Source: an uncultured Saccharospirillaceae bacterium (GTDB lineage Bacteria; Bacteroidota; Bacteroidia; Flavobacteriales_D; CAJJDF01). Taken from it: a stretch of 37,454 nt of DNA. The stretch lies in assembly GCA_950054195.1 (NCBI GenBank), contig CATLPG010000028.1, positions 1 to 37,454 on the forward strand, written 5' to 3'. A program made the position numbers and the translations under genes. Below the pieces are notes generated by a model. It searched no databases. It worked only from the letters and a program-made list of their open reading frames with translations, and was not told the DNA's origin. Positions 23,164 through 32,600 of this stretch are shown one piece after another. Numbering within the stretch: the stretch's first letter is position 1; every line of letters begins with the position of its first letter.

Positions 23164-24321
23164 ATGAAAGTAGGAATAGTAGGAAGTGGTTCCATGGGAA
23201 CTGGGATAGCACAAGTAGCAGCTACTGCAGGGGAAACTGTAGTTATATTCGATAATAATCCATCGTCTGTTGATCGTGCTAAGAAAAGCTTAGATAAAGT
23301 TTTTAATCGTTTAGTCGAAAAAGGAAAGTATACCCAAGATCAAGCGAATGAGATTTTTGGAAGGATAACATTCAAATCTCAGTTAATAGATTTACAAGGA
23401 TCAGATATTATTATTGAGGCAATAATTGAAAACCTAGAAGTAAAGCAGGATGTTTTTAAGCAGCTTGAAGGTATTGTTCAGGAATCTGCTATACTAGCTT
23501 CAAATACCTCTTCATTATCAATTGCGTCAATTGCTTCTGCTTGTAAGCATGCAGATCGAGTAATTGGGGTTCATTTTTTCAATCCAGCGCCTTTAATGAA
23601 GCTAGTTGAAATTATACCAGCTGTTTCCACTTCTGATGAAATTGCAGATAAAGCAAAAAGTATTGTTGATAGCTGGGGTAAAACTACGGCTATGGTAAAA
23701 GATACACCGGGGTTTATTGTAAACCGAGTTGCTCGTCCGTTTTATGGTGAAGCTTTACGTATTTATGAAGAAGGAATTGCTGATTTTGCTACCATAGATC
23801 ATGCAATGAAAACTATTGGAGGTTTTCGAATGGGACCTTTTGAGCTTATGGATTATATTGGAAATGATGTGAATTACACCGTTACAGAAACAGTATTTCA
23901 TGCTTTTTATAACGATCCAAGATACAAGCCATCATTTACCCAAAAAAGAATGAGTGAGGCTGGATTTTTAGGTCGTAAATCGGGTAGAGGGTACTATCAG
24001 TATTCAGATGATGTTGAAAAAGCTCAGCCAAACGAAGATAAAGGTTTATTGGAGCAAATATTTAATCGAATACTAGCCATGCTAATAAACGAAGCGGCTG
24101 ATGCGCTGTTTTGGAATATTGCCAGTAAGGAGTCTATCGATTTAGCGATGAAAAATGGCACTAATTATCCAAAAGGTTTGTTGGCTTGGGCAGATGAAAT
24201 TGGAGTAGAGTTAGTATTTAATCGATTAAATGATCTTTACGAGACCTATTGTGAGGATCGATACCGACCTAGTCCGCTGTTGAGAAAAATGGCGAAAAAT
24301 AACGAGAGATTTTATAATTAA
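23164..24321 (+). CDS. paaH: 3-hydroxyacyl-CoA dehydrogenase, PaaH/Hbd-like
   Basis: A 385-residue NAD-dependent enzyme. The Rossmann loop is GSGSMGTGIAQ (residues 7-17), with Asp30 after the second strand for NAD. Catalytic features are NTSSL (~114-118), His137 in GVHFFNPAP and Glu149 in KLVEIIP. The first C-terminal domain begins with TPGFIVNRVARPF, and a second C-terminal 3HCDH domain covers about 290-380 (FNRILAMLINEAADALF, GLLAWADEIG), which makes it longer than E. coli Hbd-type proteins (~285). It oxidises 3-hydroxyacyl-CoA (3-hydroxyadipyl-CoA in phenylacetate breakdown). Pairing with paaG suggests phenylacetate or fatty-acid catabolism. Confidence 0.92.
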   Translation: MKVGIVGSGSMGTGIAQVAATAGETVVIFDNNPSSVDRAKKSLDKVFNRLVEKGKYTQDQANEIFGRITFKSQLIDLQGSDIIIEAIIENLEVKQDVFKQLEGIVQESAILASNTSSLSIASIASACKHADRVIGVHFFNPAPLMKLVEIIPAVSTSDEIADKAKSIVDSWGKTTAMVKDTPGFIVNRVARPFYGEALRIYEEGIADFATIDHAMKTIGGFRMGPFELMDYIGNDVNYTVTETVFHAFYNDPRYKPSFTQKRMSEAGFLGRKSGRGYYQYSDDVEKAQPNEDKGLLEQIFNRILAMLINEAADALFWNIASKESIDLAMKNGTNYPKGLLAWADEIGVELVFNRLNDLYETYCEDRYRPSPLLRKMAKNNERFYN

Positions 24322-24324
24322 TTT

Positions 24325-24355
24325 TTTGCAAAAATCTTTCTTTACTATATATTTG
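24325..24355 (+). promoter_or_regulatory. Bacteroidota-type promoter of tRNA-Ser
   Basis: TTTG at 24325-24328, a 19-base spacer, then TATATTTG at 24348-24355, an exact TAnnTTTG -7 box. The tRNA begins 11 bases later. Spacing and both boxes match the primary sigma promoter of Bacteroidota. Confidence 0.82.
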
Positions 24356-24366
24356 CGTTCCCTTTA

Positions 24367-24449
24367 GGAGAGGTGGCAGAGTGGTAATGCAGCAGATTGC
24401 TAATCTGTCGTCCGTTAAGGACGCCAGGGTTCGAGTCCCTGTCTCTCCG
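24367..24449 (+). tRNA. tRNA-Ser (anticodon GCU)
   Basis: A class II tRNA of 83 bases. The acceptor stem GGAGAGG (24367-24373) pairs with TCTCTCC (24442-24448), and the discriminator is G24449. The anticodon arm GCAGA-TTGCTAA-TCTGT gives anticodon GCT. The long variable arm CGTCC...GGACG is typical of serine tRNA, and the T arm GGGTTCGAGTCCC is canonical. The 3' CCA is not encoded. Confidence 0.97.
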
Positions 24450-24454
24450 CAAAC

Positions 24455-24491
24455 AACCCTTATTAACCTTGTGTTAGTAAGGGTTTTTTTT
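24455..24491 (+). terminator. Intrinsic terminator after tRNA-Ser
   Basis: A 13-bp stem, AACCCTTATTAAC (24455-24467) with GTTAGTAAGGGTT (24473-24485), one G.U pair, followed by a T run. It begins six bases after the tRNA. Confidence 0.93.
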
Positions 24492-24698
24492 ATACGTACT
24501 ATCAAGCTAATATTAATTTCATTTGAATTCTCAATTACCGAGAACTTTTTACCCTATTTGTTTCTTTTAACAACACTTCTAATTTGTTGTGCAATAATGA
24601 ATTTGTTTTCTTTTTACTGTTAATCAGTTATTTGTATTCGCTTCAATTATGAATTTTTGTCTAGTATGGTATTTGCACTAGACCTAGCAAAAAGAACA

Positions 24699-25160
24699 AT
24701 GAATATTTATAATAAAATAATTGAAGATCACGACAAACAGCGTGATTTATGCAAAAAAATTACAAATACATCACTGAGTACAGATCAAAAAGAAATGATT
24801 TGGAAAGAGCTTAAAAAAGAGTTAGAAGTTCATGCAGTAGCAGAAGAAAGATATTTCTACTCACCCTTAATTGATTCCGATAAAATGCAAGAAGATGCAC
24901 GTCATGGAATGGCAGAGCATCACGAAATGGATGAGTTAATTGCAGACATTGACAATATATCATTTAGTGATAATATGTGGATGGAGAAAGTTAAGGAATT
25001 AACTGAGAAGATTGAGCATCATCTGAAAGATGAAGAAGAAGAGTTTTTTGACAAAGCAAAAGATATTTATACTGATAAAGAAGAAGAGTCTTTAGCTAAA
25101 GGTTATGAAACTACCATGAAAGAATACAAGAAAGAGTGGCCGGAATCAATTCCGAGCTAG
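24699..25160 (+). CDS. Hemerythrin HHE cation-binding domain protein
   Basis: A 153-residue four-helix protein of the hemerythrin HHE family, which binds a di-iron centre and deals with oxygen, nitric oxide or related stress. Metal-ligand candidates follow the family order: His11 in EDHDKQRDL, HAVAEERYFY, the AEHHEMDE helix and KIEHHLKDEEEEFF. The start at 24699 (MNIYNKIIEDHDKQ) was chosen because family members begin just before the first HHE helix. In-frame starts at 24666 (ATG) or 24657 (TTG) would add a poorly conserved N-terminus. It is followed after 45 bases by a CsbD-like gene, consistent with a stress-related pair. Confidence 0.88.
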   Translation: MNIYNKIIEDHDKQRDLCKKITNTSLSTDQKEMIWKELKKELEVHAVAEERYFYSPLIDSDKMQEDARHGMAEHHEMDELIADIDNISFSDNMWMEKVKELTEKIEHHLKDEEEEFFDKAKDIYTDKEEESLAKGYETTMKEYKKEWPESIPS

Positions 25161-25205
25161 ATCTAGAATAAATAAATTAAATAATAACAAAAAAACAAAG
25201 AAAAA

Positions 25206-25397
25206 ATGAGTTCAACAACAGACAAGATTTCAGGACAATGGAAACAAATCAAAGGTAAAGTTCAAGAGAAATATGGTGAGCTTACCGATGATGATGTAGC
25301 AAAAGCTGAAGGAAAAAAAGAAAATTTAGTAGGAATTATTCAAGAAAAGACTGGAAAAGCAAAAGAAGAAGTAAAGTCTTTTATTGATAACCTATAA
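25206..25397 (+). CDS. CsbD-like stress protein
   Basis: A 63-residue charged helical protein. DKISGQWKQIKGKVQEKYGE and DDDVAKAEGKKENLVGII are the characteristic CsbD repeat pattern (GxWKQxKGKxKxxxGxLTDDD...GxxxxLxGxxQ). CsbD-like proteins are abundant general-stress proteins of unknown mechanism, induced through SigB in Bacillus. The gene lies 45 bases downstream of the hemerythrin-like gene and is followed by a strong terminator. Confidence 0.93.
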   Translation: MSSTTDKISGQWKQIKGKVQEKYGELTDDDVAKAEGKKENLVGIIQEKTGKAKEEVKSFIDNL

Positions 25398-25419
25398 TAG
25401 TCAATAGTCATACATTTGA

Positions 25420-25458
25420 AGCCCAACATTAATTTTAAATTAGTGTTGGGCTTTTTTT
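25420..25458 (+). terminator. Intrinsic terminator after the CsbD-like gene
   Basis: A 14-bp stem, AGCCCAACATTAAT (25420-25433) with ATTAGTGTTGGGCT (25439-25452), one G.U pair, then a T run to 25458. It lies between convergent genes. The minus-strand side lacks a comparable T tract, so it acts mainly on the plus strand. Confidence 0.93.
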
Positions 25459-27142
25459 ATATTTTCCAACCAATTAGCTCATGTATCGTATCTGATGATA
25501 TTTCTGAAGTAATCTTAAGTTTGTTTTCATAACGATTAGCTAAAAATGAAAGTGCAGGATTTATCCACTTTTGATTCTCATCATTTTTTTCGTTAACTAA
25601 AATAGCTACTTGGTATAAATTTGTTAAACGATCAAAAAACAATGGAGCAGAAGCTTGAATAGTGTCTGGGTTTTTAAGCTCGTTAATTTCCGAAATTAAT
25701 TGTTGTAAACCTTTTAATTCACTTGCTATCCAATCTTTGTGGTTTTCAGCTTTAGGTAGACAAGTAGCTATTTCTTCAAAGATTAACTGTAGACCACTCG
25801 ATTTACTCGCAGCTCTTAACATATCTAAGTATTGAATATTACCAGCACCTTCCCAAATAGGAAGCACCATAATATCTCTCATAAGTTTTGGCATAATACC
25901 ATCCTCAATATATCCAATACCTCCCATTATTTCCATGCTCTCACGAGTAATGTATACACCTTCTTGTGCAGACCATTTTTTTAGCATAGGCGTTAAAAGC
26001 CTGAGCTTGTTAGCACTTGTTTCGTCTCCTAGTTCAGCTTTGTCCATTTCCTTGATGGCTTTCCAAAGCAAATACATGTTAGCAACGTTTAGAGATCCAA
26101 GTTCAAGGAAATTTCGTTTCATTAAAGCATGATCAATCAACGTTTTGTTAAAGGTGGTTCTGTTGATAGCATATTCGTAGGCTTCAATAAGGGCTCTTCT
26201 AGCAACTGCTGTAGATGCTAAGGCATTATGGATCCTTGAAATATTAACCATTTCTGCCATGATTTTAAATCCTTCACCCTGTTTACCTATTCGTTTCCCT
26301 ATAGTATCAGTAAGTATAATTTCTGCACTAGCCATTGATTTTACACCTAACTTATCTTTTAAACGAATCTTATTCATATAGTTTTCAGAGCCATCCACTA
26401 ATGTTTTTTCTATCAAAAAGAGCGATAATCCTTTTATACCGTCTTGGCTTCCTTCTTCGCGAGCAAGAGCTAAAATAACTTCGGCATTAGCATTACTGCA
26501 AAACCATTTTTCCCCATTTAAATAATATAAATCATCCTTAAAATGTGTGGCTTTTACTAGATTTCTACCTACATCAGAGCCTCCAGATTTTTCGGTTAAA
26601 AACATAGCACCTGAAAAAAAAGTTTCTATTTCCTTAGAAGAAATTGCTTTCAAAATTCTGTTTTTATCTTCTTCAGAGCAATAATCATTAACAACTTTTG
26701 CTAAACCATCTGTCATACAAAGTGGACAATGCAAGCCTATATCGCACATAGCAAAAAGGAAAAAACTCCCAAACCCCATAGCATGGGCTTGTTCTTTAAA
26801 TTTATTTCTCAAATTAGTGTCCCACTTCACATGTAGCATATTTGAGTCTAATGCAATTCTTAGCATGCTTTTATATGCTGGATGAAATTCTATTTTATTA
26901 ATTTCTTCACCATAAAAGTCACGTTTTACCAGTTGAGGTGGATTTTTATCAGCAAGCATGGCATGTTTGTCAAGATCACTAGCAGCGTGTTTACCAATTT
27001 TTTGGTAGTGCTCGCTCATAAATGACAAAGCTTCATCAGAAAAATAATTTTTGATAATATTCTGAAGGATTATATCCGACTCATAAAAATTCGAACTCTT
27101 TTTGTTATTAGGTAAAACTTTGTTTTCGATAGGTGTGGACAT
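25457..27142 (-). CDS. Acyl-CoA dehydrogenase, AidB-like
   Basis: A 561-residue flavoprotein of the acyl-CoA dehydrogenase superfamily closest to the AidB branch. Typical segments are NPPQLVKRDFYG and IEFHPAYKSML at the N-terminus, LTEKSGGSDVGRN (the AidB MTExxGGSDV FAD/substrate loop), KWFCSNANAEV, RLKDKLGVKSMASAEI, and a C-terminal MEIMGGIGYIEDG followed by LPIWEGAGNIQYLDMLRA, whose Glu is at the catalytic-base position. AidB in E. coli is an alkylation-damage protein that binds DNA; Bacteroidota homologues are probably metabolic. It is monocistronic on the minus strand, divergent from the SFPD-repeat gene over 194 bases. Confidence 0.92.
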   Translation of the reverse strand: MSTPIENKVLPNNKKSSNFYESDIILQNIIKNYFSDEALSFMSEHYQKIGKHAASDLDKHAMLADKNPPQLVKRDFYGEEINKIEFHPAYKSMLRIALDSNMLHVKWDTNLRNKFKEQAHAMGFGSFFLFAMCDIGLHCPLCMTDGLAKVVNDYCSEEDKNRILKAISSKEIETFFSGAMFLTEKSGGSDVGRNLVKATHFKDDLYYLNGEKWFCSNANAEVILALAREEGSQDGIKGLSLFLIEKTLVDGSENYMNKIRLKDKLGVKSMASAEIILTDTIGKRIGKQGEGFKIMAEMVNISRIHNALASTAVARRALIEAYEYAINRTTFNKTLIDHALMKRNFLELGSLNVANMYLLWKAIKEMDKAELGDETSANKLRLLTPMLKKWSAQEGVYITRESMEIMGGIGYIEDGIMPKLMRDIMVLPIWEGAGNIQYLDMLRAASKSSGLQLIFEEIATCLPKAENHKDWIASELKGLQQLISEINELKNPDTIQASAPLFFDRLTNLYQVAILVNEKNDENQKWINPALSFLANRYENKLKITSEISSDTIHELIGWKI

Positions 27143-27336
27143 CTTAAAAATCTTTTAGAAATTAAAAATAAGGCTTTAAGATCAAAAAAGGATTAGGATA
27201 GGATCGGTTTTATCTTACCATTTGTTAAAATATTCAAGATGAAACGTTAAAATAAAGCAAAGAAACTGTTAATGTTTGCTCTAAAGCTCATTCCTTTTTT
27301 TAGGATTTATAGATTTGTTTTAAATAAGTTTTAGAA

Positions 27337-27726
27337 ATGAAATCAATTGTTGGGATACTATTAATAGGAATGTTTTTTCTGTCGTCATCGTTTATGGTAA
27401 ATAACACAAATTTACCTTTAACGTTTAAAGACTTGTCAAAAAAGGAAAAGAAAGAAGCTGTGGCTTACATGTTGAGTACGGGGAATTGCGAGTGGAAAGG
27501 TATCAAGTTACATGGAAAAGTAAAGTTTGTTACTAGCTTTCCAGATATTAAAATTCAATACGTTAATTCATTTCCAGATATTAAAGTGAAATTTGTTAAT
27601 TCATTTCCAGATGACTGTGGAGAGTGGAAGGAGGTAAGTAACTTCCCTGATTTTACAGTTCAAGTAGTGAATAGTTTTCCTGATTTAAAGGTTAAAAAAG
27701 TTACTTCTTTTCCTGGAATGAACTAA
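27337..27726 (+). CDS. Exported SFPD-repeat protein of unknown function
   Basis: A 129-residue protein. A signal peptide covers about residues 1-20 (MKSIVGILLIGMFFLSSSF). A short helix (LSKKEKKEAVAYML) follows. From residue 65 the protein is built of 11-residue units with the core V-x-S-F-P-D: SFP occurs at residues 67, 78, 89, 113 and 124, with a variant NFP at 102 after one 13-residue unit. Between cores are alternating Lys/Val/Ile/Gln/Tyr residues (IKIQYVN, LKVKKVT), as in an extended beta strand. Two cysteines sit in similar contexts, GNCEWKG and DDCGEWKE. I recognise no named domain. A small beta-solenoid or beta-sheet with Pro turns is plausible. It probably acts outside the cytoplasm. 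Confidence 0.85.
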   Translation: MKSIVGILLIGMFFLSSSFMVNNTNLPLTFKDLSKKEKKEAVAYMLSTGNCEWKGIKLHGKVKFVTSFPDIKIQYVNSFPDIKVKFVNSFPDDCGEWKEVSNFPDFTVQVVNSFPDLKVKKVTSFPGMN

Positions 27727-27740
27727 GTGTTTCAATGTGC

Positions 27741-27780
27741 TAAAAAATTTAACGGTGACTTGAAAAAGTTGCCGTTTTTA
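27741..27780. terminator. Bidirectional terminator hairpin with GAAA loop
   Basis: An 11-bp stem, AACGGTGACTT (27751-27761) with AAGTTGCCGTT (27766-27776), two G.U pairs, and a GAAA tetraloop. An A-rich stretch lies to its left and a T tract to its right, between the convergent SFPD-repeat and outer-membrane barrel genes. The hairpin end touches the stop codon of the minus-strand gene. Confidence 0.8.
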
Positions 27781-28470
27781 GTATAACACCATTCGGAAAA
27801 ACAGGTGTGCATAAAGATTACCAAAATGACCTTCAATATTTGGGTATTCTTTTTTGAAGATGGATGTAATTCCATAGGTAGCATTCATACCAATTGACAT
27901 TCGCTCAGGATAAACATAAAATTCTCCTCCTAAAAGCAGTCCAAAATCATAGGGAGCAATAAATTCGGAATCATCAAACTCATCATTAATTTGAGAAAAA
28001 TTTTCTCCGAGGGTTAAATCTACATTTCCTTCATGAGAGCCATCAATCAATATAGCATGATAAAAGCCTATGTTAGTTCTCATTCTTTTAAATTTGAAAG
28101 AAGCATAAAAGGGCATATCAACATATGCGTTATTAAAAGCACCTTTTACCCGGCCTTCAAAAGTAGTTGGAAACAAAGCAGGCGGTTGATTTGGAATTTC
28201 AAAAGCATACACCGTGTCGCCTTGGGTATAAGCATCATATGCTCCTTTTTTGTTGCTTAGTTTTAGTTCGTAATGAAAAGCTAGATAATTTTTTACTTTG
28301 TAAGATATACCTAACCCAAAACTTGGTCCGCCTTGTAGAGATCCTTCATCACCTTCTTTTATCGGACCTATTGGTGCTCCTAGAGTTGACCCAGAAACTG
28401 CATGTACATTGATTTGGGCGTTTATAAAATAAAAATTGATTAATAAAAATAATAATAAACTATACCTCAT
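27778..28470 (-). CDS. Outer-membrane beta-barrel protein
   Basis: A 230-residue protein with a signal peptide (MRYSLLLFLLINFYFINAQ, cleavage after NAQ). The mature part shows alternating hydrophobic strands with aromatic belts (SFGLGISYKVKNYLAFHYELKLS, YASFKFKRMRTNIGFYHA, PYDFGLLLGGEFYVYPE) and a C-terminal strand ending in LFFRMVLY, as in Bacteroidota outer-membrane barrel proteins of the OmpA/porin-like type. About eight strands are likely. Ligand and function are unknown. It lies 7 bases downstream of a T9SS cargo gene on the same strand. Confidence 0.83.
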   Translation of the reverse strand: MRYSLLLFLLINFYFINAQINVHAVSGSTLGAPIGPIKEGDEGSLQGGPSFGLGISYKVKNYLAFHYELKLSNKKGAYDAYTQGDTVYAFEIPNQPPALFPTTFEGRVKGAFNNAYVDMPFYASFKFKRMRTNIGFYHAILIDGSHEGNVDLTLGENFSQINDEFDDSEFIAPYDFGLLLGGEFYVYPERMSIGMNATYGITSIFKKEYPNIEGHFGNLYAHLFFRMVLY

Positions 28471-28477
28471 TGGCTAA

Positions 28478-29380
28478 TTAGTTTTTTACAAATTTTGCAG
28501 ATGAAACTAACCCTTTTCCATCTTTGATTGAAATATAATATGTACCAGTGGCCCAATCCGAAACATCAATAGATTCGGTTTTCAATATGTTTGTATTGTA
28601 CACTTCTTTGCCAGTAATATTATAGATAATTAATTGTTGTGCATTGTCCGAATCAATGGAAATAGTTAGTTCGTTGCTTGTTGGGTTTGGATAAGTTTTA
28701 ATAGCAACCTCATTAACTAATAGCTCATTAATTCCAGCAGAGTTAGGTAATGTAAATTCATCGATAAATAGGGTTGAACCTACTTGTCCTTGAAAATCAC
28801 CAGCAGCAGCACTTGAGCCAAATAAAACAGAAATAGTATCTGGTATGTCAGTACTGTAATAATTAATAGGAATGTTTAGTTGCGTATAGGCAGAAACAGT
28901 ATTGTATTCTGTGTAGAATGCTTCTCCAATAGTATCTCTTGAACTTGTTGAAGAATTCCATTTTGTAAGTGCTAAATAAAATGCAGCAGAATCACTATTA
29001 ACTGATGTGTACTTGTAATAAACGTCAAAATTAAGTGGTCTTTCAGTATAAGGTTGTCCTAGTTTTACATTTTGACCAGGAGAAGCATTGTTATCGAATA
29101 TTCCAGCAGCAAGTAATCCGCCAATAAGAGTCCCGAAACCTGTAATTTCTTTCGTTTCTAAACGTGCAGCATAAGTGCCAGAATAACTATCAGTAGTCTT
29201 ACTAACAGTAACAGGGTTTAATGAACCTAAGTCTCTTAATTTATTTAAGGTTGTCCATCCACCAGAAGGCTCTTCATAATTCCCAGTGTTTGTCCACATT
29301 TCAAATGAAGTATTGGAAGTTATTTGACTATTTAACAATCCAGTTAAACAAAGAAGTACAAGGGGTAATAGTCTTTTCAT
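28478..29380 (-). CDS. Secreted protein with T9SS type A sorting domain
   Basis: A 300-residue protein with a signal peptide (MKRLLPLVLLCLTGLLNSQ). An earlier in-frame start 29 codons upstream is unlikely because it would bury this signal. Residues 20-215 form a jelly-roll-like module starting SNTSFEMWTNTGNYEEPSGG and containing DSYSGTYAARLET, which resembles carbohydrate-binding or putative glycan-metabolism modules in Bacteroidota. The final ~75 residues are a type A sorting domain: KTYPNPTSNELTISI, LIIYNITGKEVYN, GTYYISIKDGKG and AKFVKN. It precedes the outer-membrane barrel gene by 7 bases, suggesting a pair in which the barrel interacts with the cargo or its ligand. That is inference. 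Confidence 0.9.
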   Translation of the reverse strand: MKRLLPLVLLCLTGLLNSQITSNTSFEMWTNTGNYEEPSGGWTTLNKLRDLGSLNPVTVSKTTDSYSGTYAARLETKEITGFGTLIGGLLAAGIFDNNASPGQNVKLGQPYTERPLNFDVYYKYTSVNSDSAAFYLALTKWNSSTSSRDTIGEAFYTEYNTVSAYTQLNIPINYYSTDIPDTISVLFGSSAAAGDFQGQVGSTLFIDEFTLPNSAGINELLVNEVAIKTYPNPTSNELTISIDSDNAQQLIIYNITGKEVYNTNILKTESIDVSDWATGTYYISIKDGKGLVSSAKFVKN

Positions 29381-29614
29381 AATAAAATCTTTGTATAAAA
29401 ATATAAAATTGCCTGGACTATTTTTTGTAAAAATGATGTTTATGGATTTTCCAGTTACATGTTTCATGAAGAGTTCAATCTCTTATTTAACATAGTTGTT
29501 TATTTTTGATATATATTAACGCTTTTAAATATTAAACTGGTTTATAAATAAATCAAGATAATATCTTCCGTGTTTTATATGTAACTTTATAAGCAATTGT
29601 AACTCCTTATTTGG

Positions 29615-32600
29615 TTGAGAAGAATTCTGTTTAATATCATATTCTTAGTTTTTTTCATTAACTACAGTATTTCTCAGACTACTGTTTTGCTTGGTCCAAA
29701 TGAAGTAATGATAGGAGATACTATAGTGTATACAATTGATGGTACATTATGTACAGGAGTGGATAGTTGTAATTATTCGCTTACATCTAGCTTTTCAAAT
29801 GTTTTTATAGTAAATGCAGACTCCATTGATTGTGGTAATCAATTTAAAGTAGCTTTTGATTCTTGTGGAGTATTTACTTTAGATGCATTAAGACCGTGTG
29901 ATGGCTTTACTATAGGTAGTTTTTCTGTAAGGGTAAGAGATATACCACCAAGTCCAGTTGGAGTTTTTGATACTATATGCGAAAATGATTCAACAATATT
30001 GAGCTCAAGCTGTGCGGCAGGAGATTTGTTTTGGTATGATGATACAATTACCCCAAACCTTCTGTTTTTGGGAGATAATTATCAAACACCAACTTTAGAT
30101 ACAACAACAACTTTTTACGCAAGATGCGAAACAAATTGTGATTCTTCATTTTATACTCCATTTAAAGTTACCATAAGAGAAGCGCCTAGTCAGCCTAACT
30201 TTTTGCAAGCTAGTGATAGCATCGAGTGTGTACCATTTAATACTGTTTTAAGTGGAACAGTTGATGCTGGAATCATCCGATGGTTTTCAAATTCAGTAGA
30301 TACAGGGATAGGAATTGCTAATGTTCAAACGATAACTTCTGATACAAGATTTTATGCAAAAGCGTATTTAGAATCAAACCCAGAAGGTTGTAGATACAGT
30401 GTGGAAGCTGATAGCATTTTGTTGATAGCGAAATATCCTATTTACGATACCATATACGATACTACTTGTCAAGGTAAAGTTGTTTCTCACGGAATATTTA
30501 ATGCAACTAACTCAGGAATTTACAACGATACCTTAGTAGCTGATAATGGCTGTGATAGCATAGTTACTCTTATTTTGCATGTAACACCTCCGCCAAGAGA
30601 TACGATTTATGCTTCCATTTGCTTTGGTAGTACCTATTCATTTGGAGGAATGAATTATGGAGCAACAGGAAATTATTTTGATACTACTTTAACAGCCGAG
30701 GGTTGTGATAGTATTACCATGTTAGATCTTTTTGTACGTCCTTTGATCCAGCGGATATTATTTGTTGGAACATGTGAGGGAATACCTTATGATTTCAATG
30801 GGAAACAGTTGGATAGTAGTGGGGTGTATTCTGATACGTTGGTTACTCCCGCAGGGTGTGATAGTGCTATTACGGTATCATTAGATGTTTTTCCAATAGA
30901 AAGAAACACCATTGATTCTACAGTTTGTGCAGGAAAGAATGTTGTGTTTGGAGGAAACCCCAGAGATACTGCAGGTCAATACTACGATACTACCTTTGAT
31001 ATTTTTGGGTGTATGATCATTACCGAGCTAGACTTATCTATAACTGATCCTCCAACATTCAATGAAAATGCAACTATTTGCAGTGGGCAGTCTTTCATGT
31101 GGAATGGTAATTCCTTGATAGCATCTGGTGTTTATTATGATACTACTGTTAAGCCCGATGGATGTGATAGTATTACCATTTTAACATTAACAGTAACTGA
31201 TACAATAAGAGATACACTGGATGTAAATATCTGTTTAGGAACATCCTATTCTTTTGGAGGAAATTTGTTGGATTCAGCAGGATTTTATAGCGATACTTTG
31301 GTTTCACCAGAGGGCTGTGATAGTATCAGTATTTTAAATTTGACGATTGATCCAATCATTCGAGATACAGCTAATGTATTCACTTGTTTAGGAACATCAT
31401 TTTCATTTGGAGGGAATAATGTTGATACAACAGGCTATTATAGCGACACACTAGTTTCCCCTGCTGGTTGCGATAGTATAAGTGTAATCTATTTAACCAT
31501 CGAACCAATTATTCGAGACACATTTGATGTAAACATTTGTTTGGGAACATCCTATTCTTTTGCAGGTCAAAACCTAAATTCAACGGGGTATTATAGTGAT
31601 ACCTTGGTTTCACCTGCAGGCTGTGATAGTATTAGTATTTTGAGTTTGGTAATTGATCCGATTATTCGAGATACGTTTAATGTAAACATTTGTTTAGGTA
31701 CTTCTTATTCTTTTGCTGGTCAAAATTTAGATTCAACTGGTCGTTACAGCGATACCTTGGTTTCACCTGCAGGCTGTGATAGTATAAGTATTTTGAGTTT
31801 GGTAATTGATCCAATTATTCGAGATACGTTTGATGTAAACATTTGTTTAGGAACATCTTATTCTTTTGCAGGTCAAAATTTAGATTCAACAGGTCATTAC
31901 AGTGATACCTTGGTTTCTCCAGCAGGATGTGATAGTATCAGTATTTTAAGTTTAACCATTGATCCGATTATTCGAGATACGTTTAATGTAAACATTTGTT
32001 TAGGAACTTCTTATTCTTTTGCAGGTCAAAATTTAGATTCAACTGGTCATTATAGCGATACCTTGGTTTCACCTGCAGGCTGTGATAGTATTAGTATTTT
32101 GAGTTTGGTAATTGATCCGATTATTCGAGATACGTTTGATGTAAACATTTGTTTAGGAACATCTTATTCTTTTGCAGGTCAAAACTTAGATTCAACAGGT
32201 CACTATAGTGATACATTAGTTTCATCAGCAGGGTGTGATAGTATTAGTGTATTAAATTTAGTTATTGATCCTATCATCAGAGATAGCATTTCGGAAACTA
32301 TTTGTTTTGGTTCAACCTATAACTTTGGAGGAGACTTACTCAATGCTCCAGGAATTTATAATGATACTTTAACAACATCAATTGGTTGTGATAGTATAAG
32401 TGTTATAGATCTATCAGTTGATCCTATCATTAGGGATAGTATAATTGACACTATTTGTTTTGGAACAACGTATAGTTTTGGAGTTAATAGTCTTGATGCT
32501 TCTGGTGTTTACAATGATACACTTAAAACAACAGTAAATTGTGATAGTATATCTACTATCAGTTTGTATGTTACTCCAATAATAAGAGATACTTTTCAAA

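Noticed and set aside
22275-24321. A complete phenylacetate degradation cluster
   Set aside because: Only paaG- and paaH-like genes are present; the ring oxygenase, PaaZ, PaaJ and PaaK genes are not in the window.
25457-27142. AidB as a DNA-alkylation repair protein
   Set aside because: The resemblance is to the AidB branch, but no DNA-binding feature can be verified by eye and no other alkylation-response gene is nearby; only the family was assigned.
29381-29467. Earlier start for the type A cargo gene
   Set aside because: It would put 29 residues in front of a perfect signal peptide.
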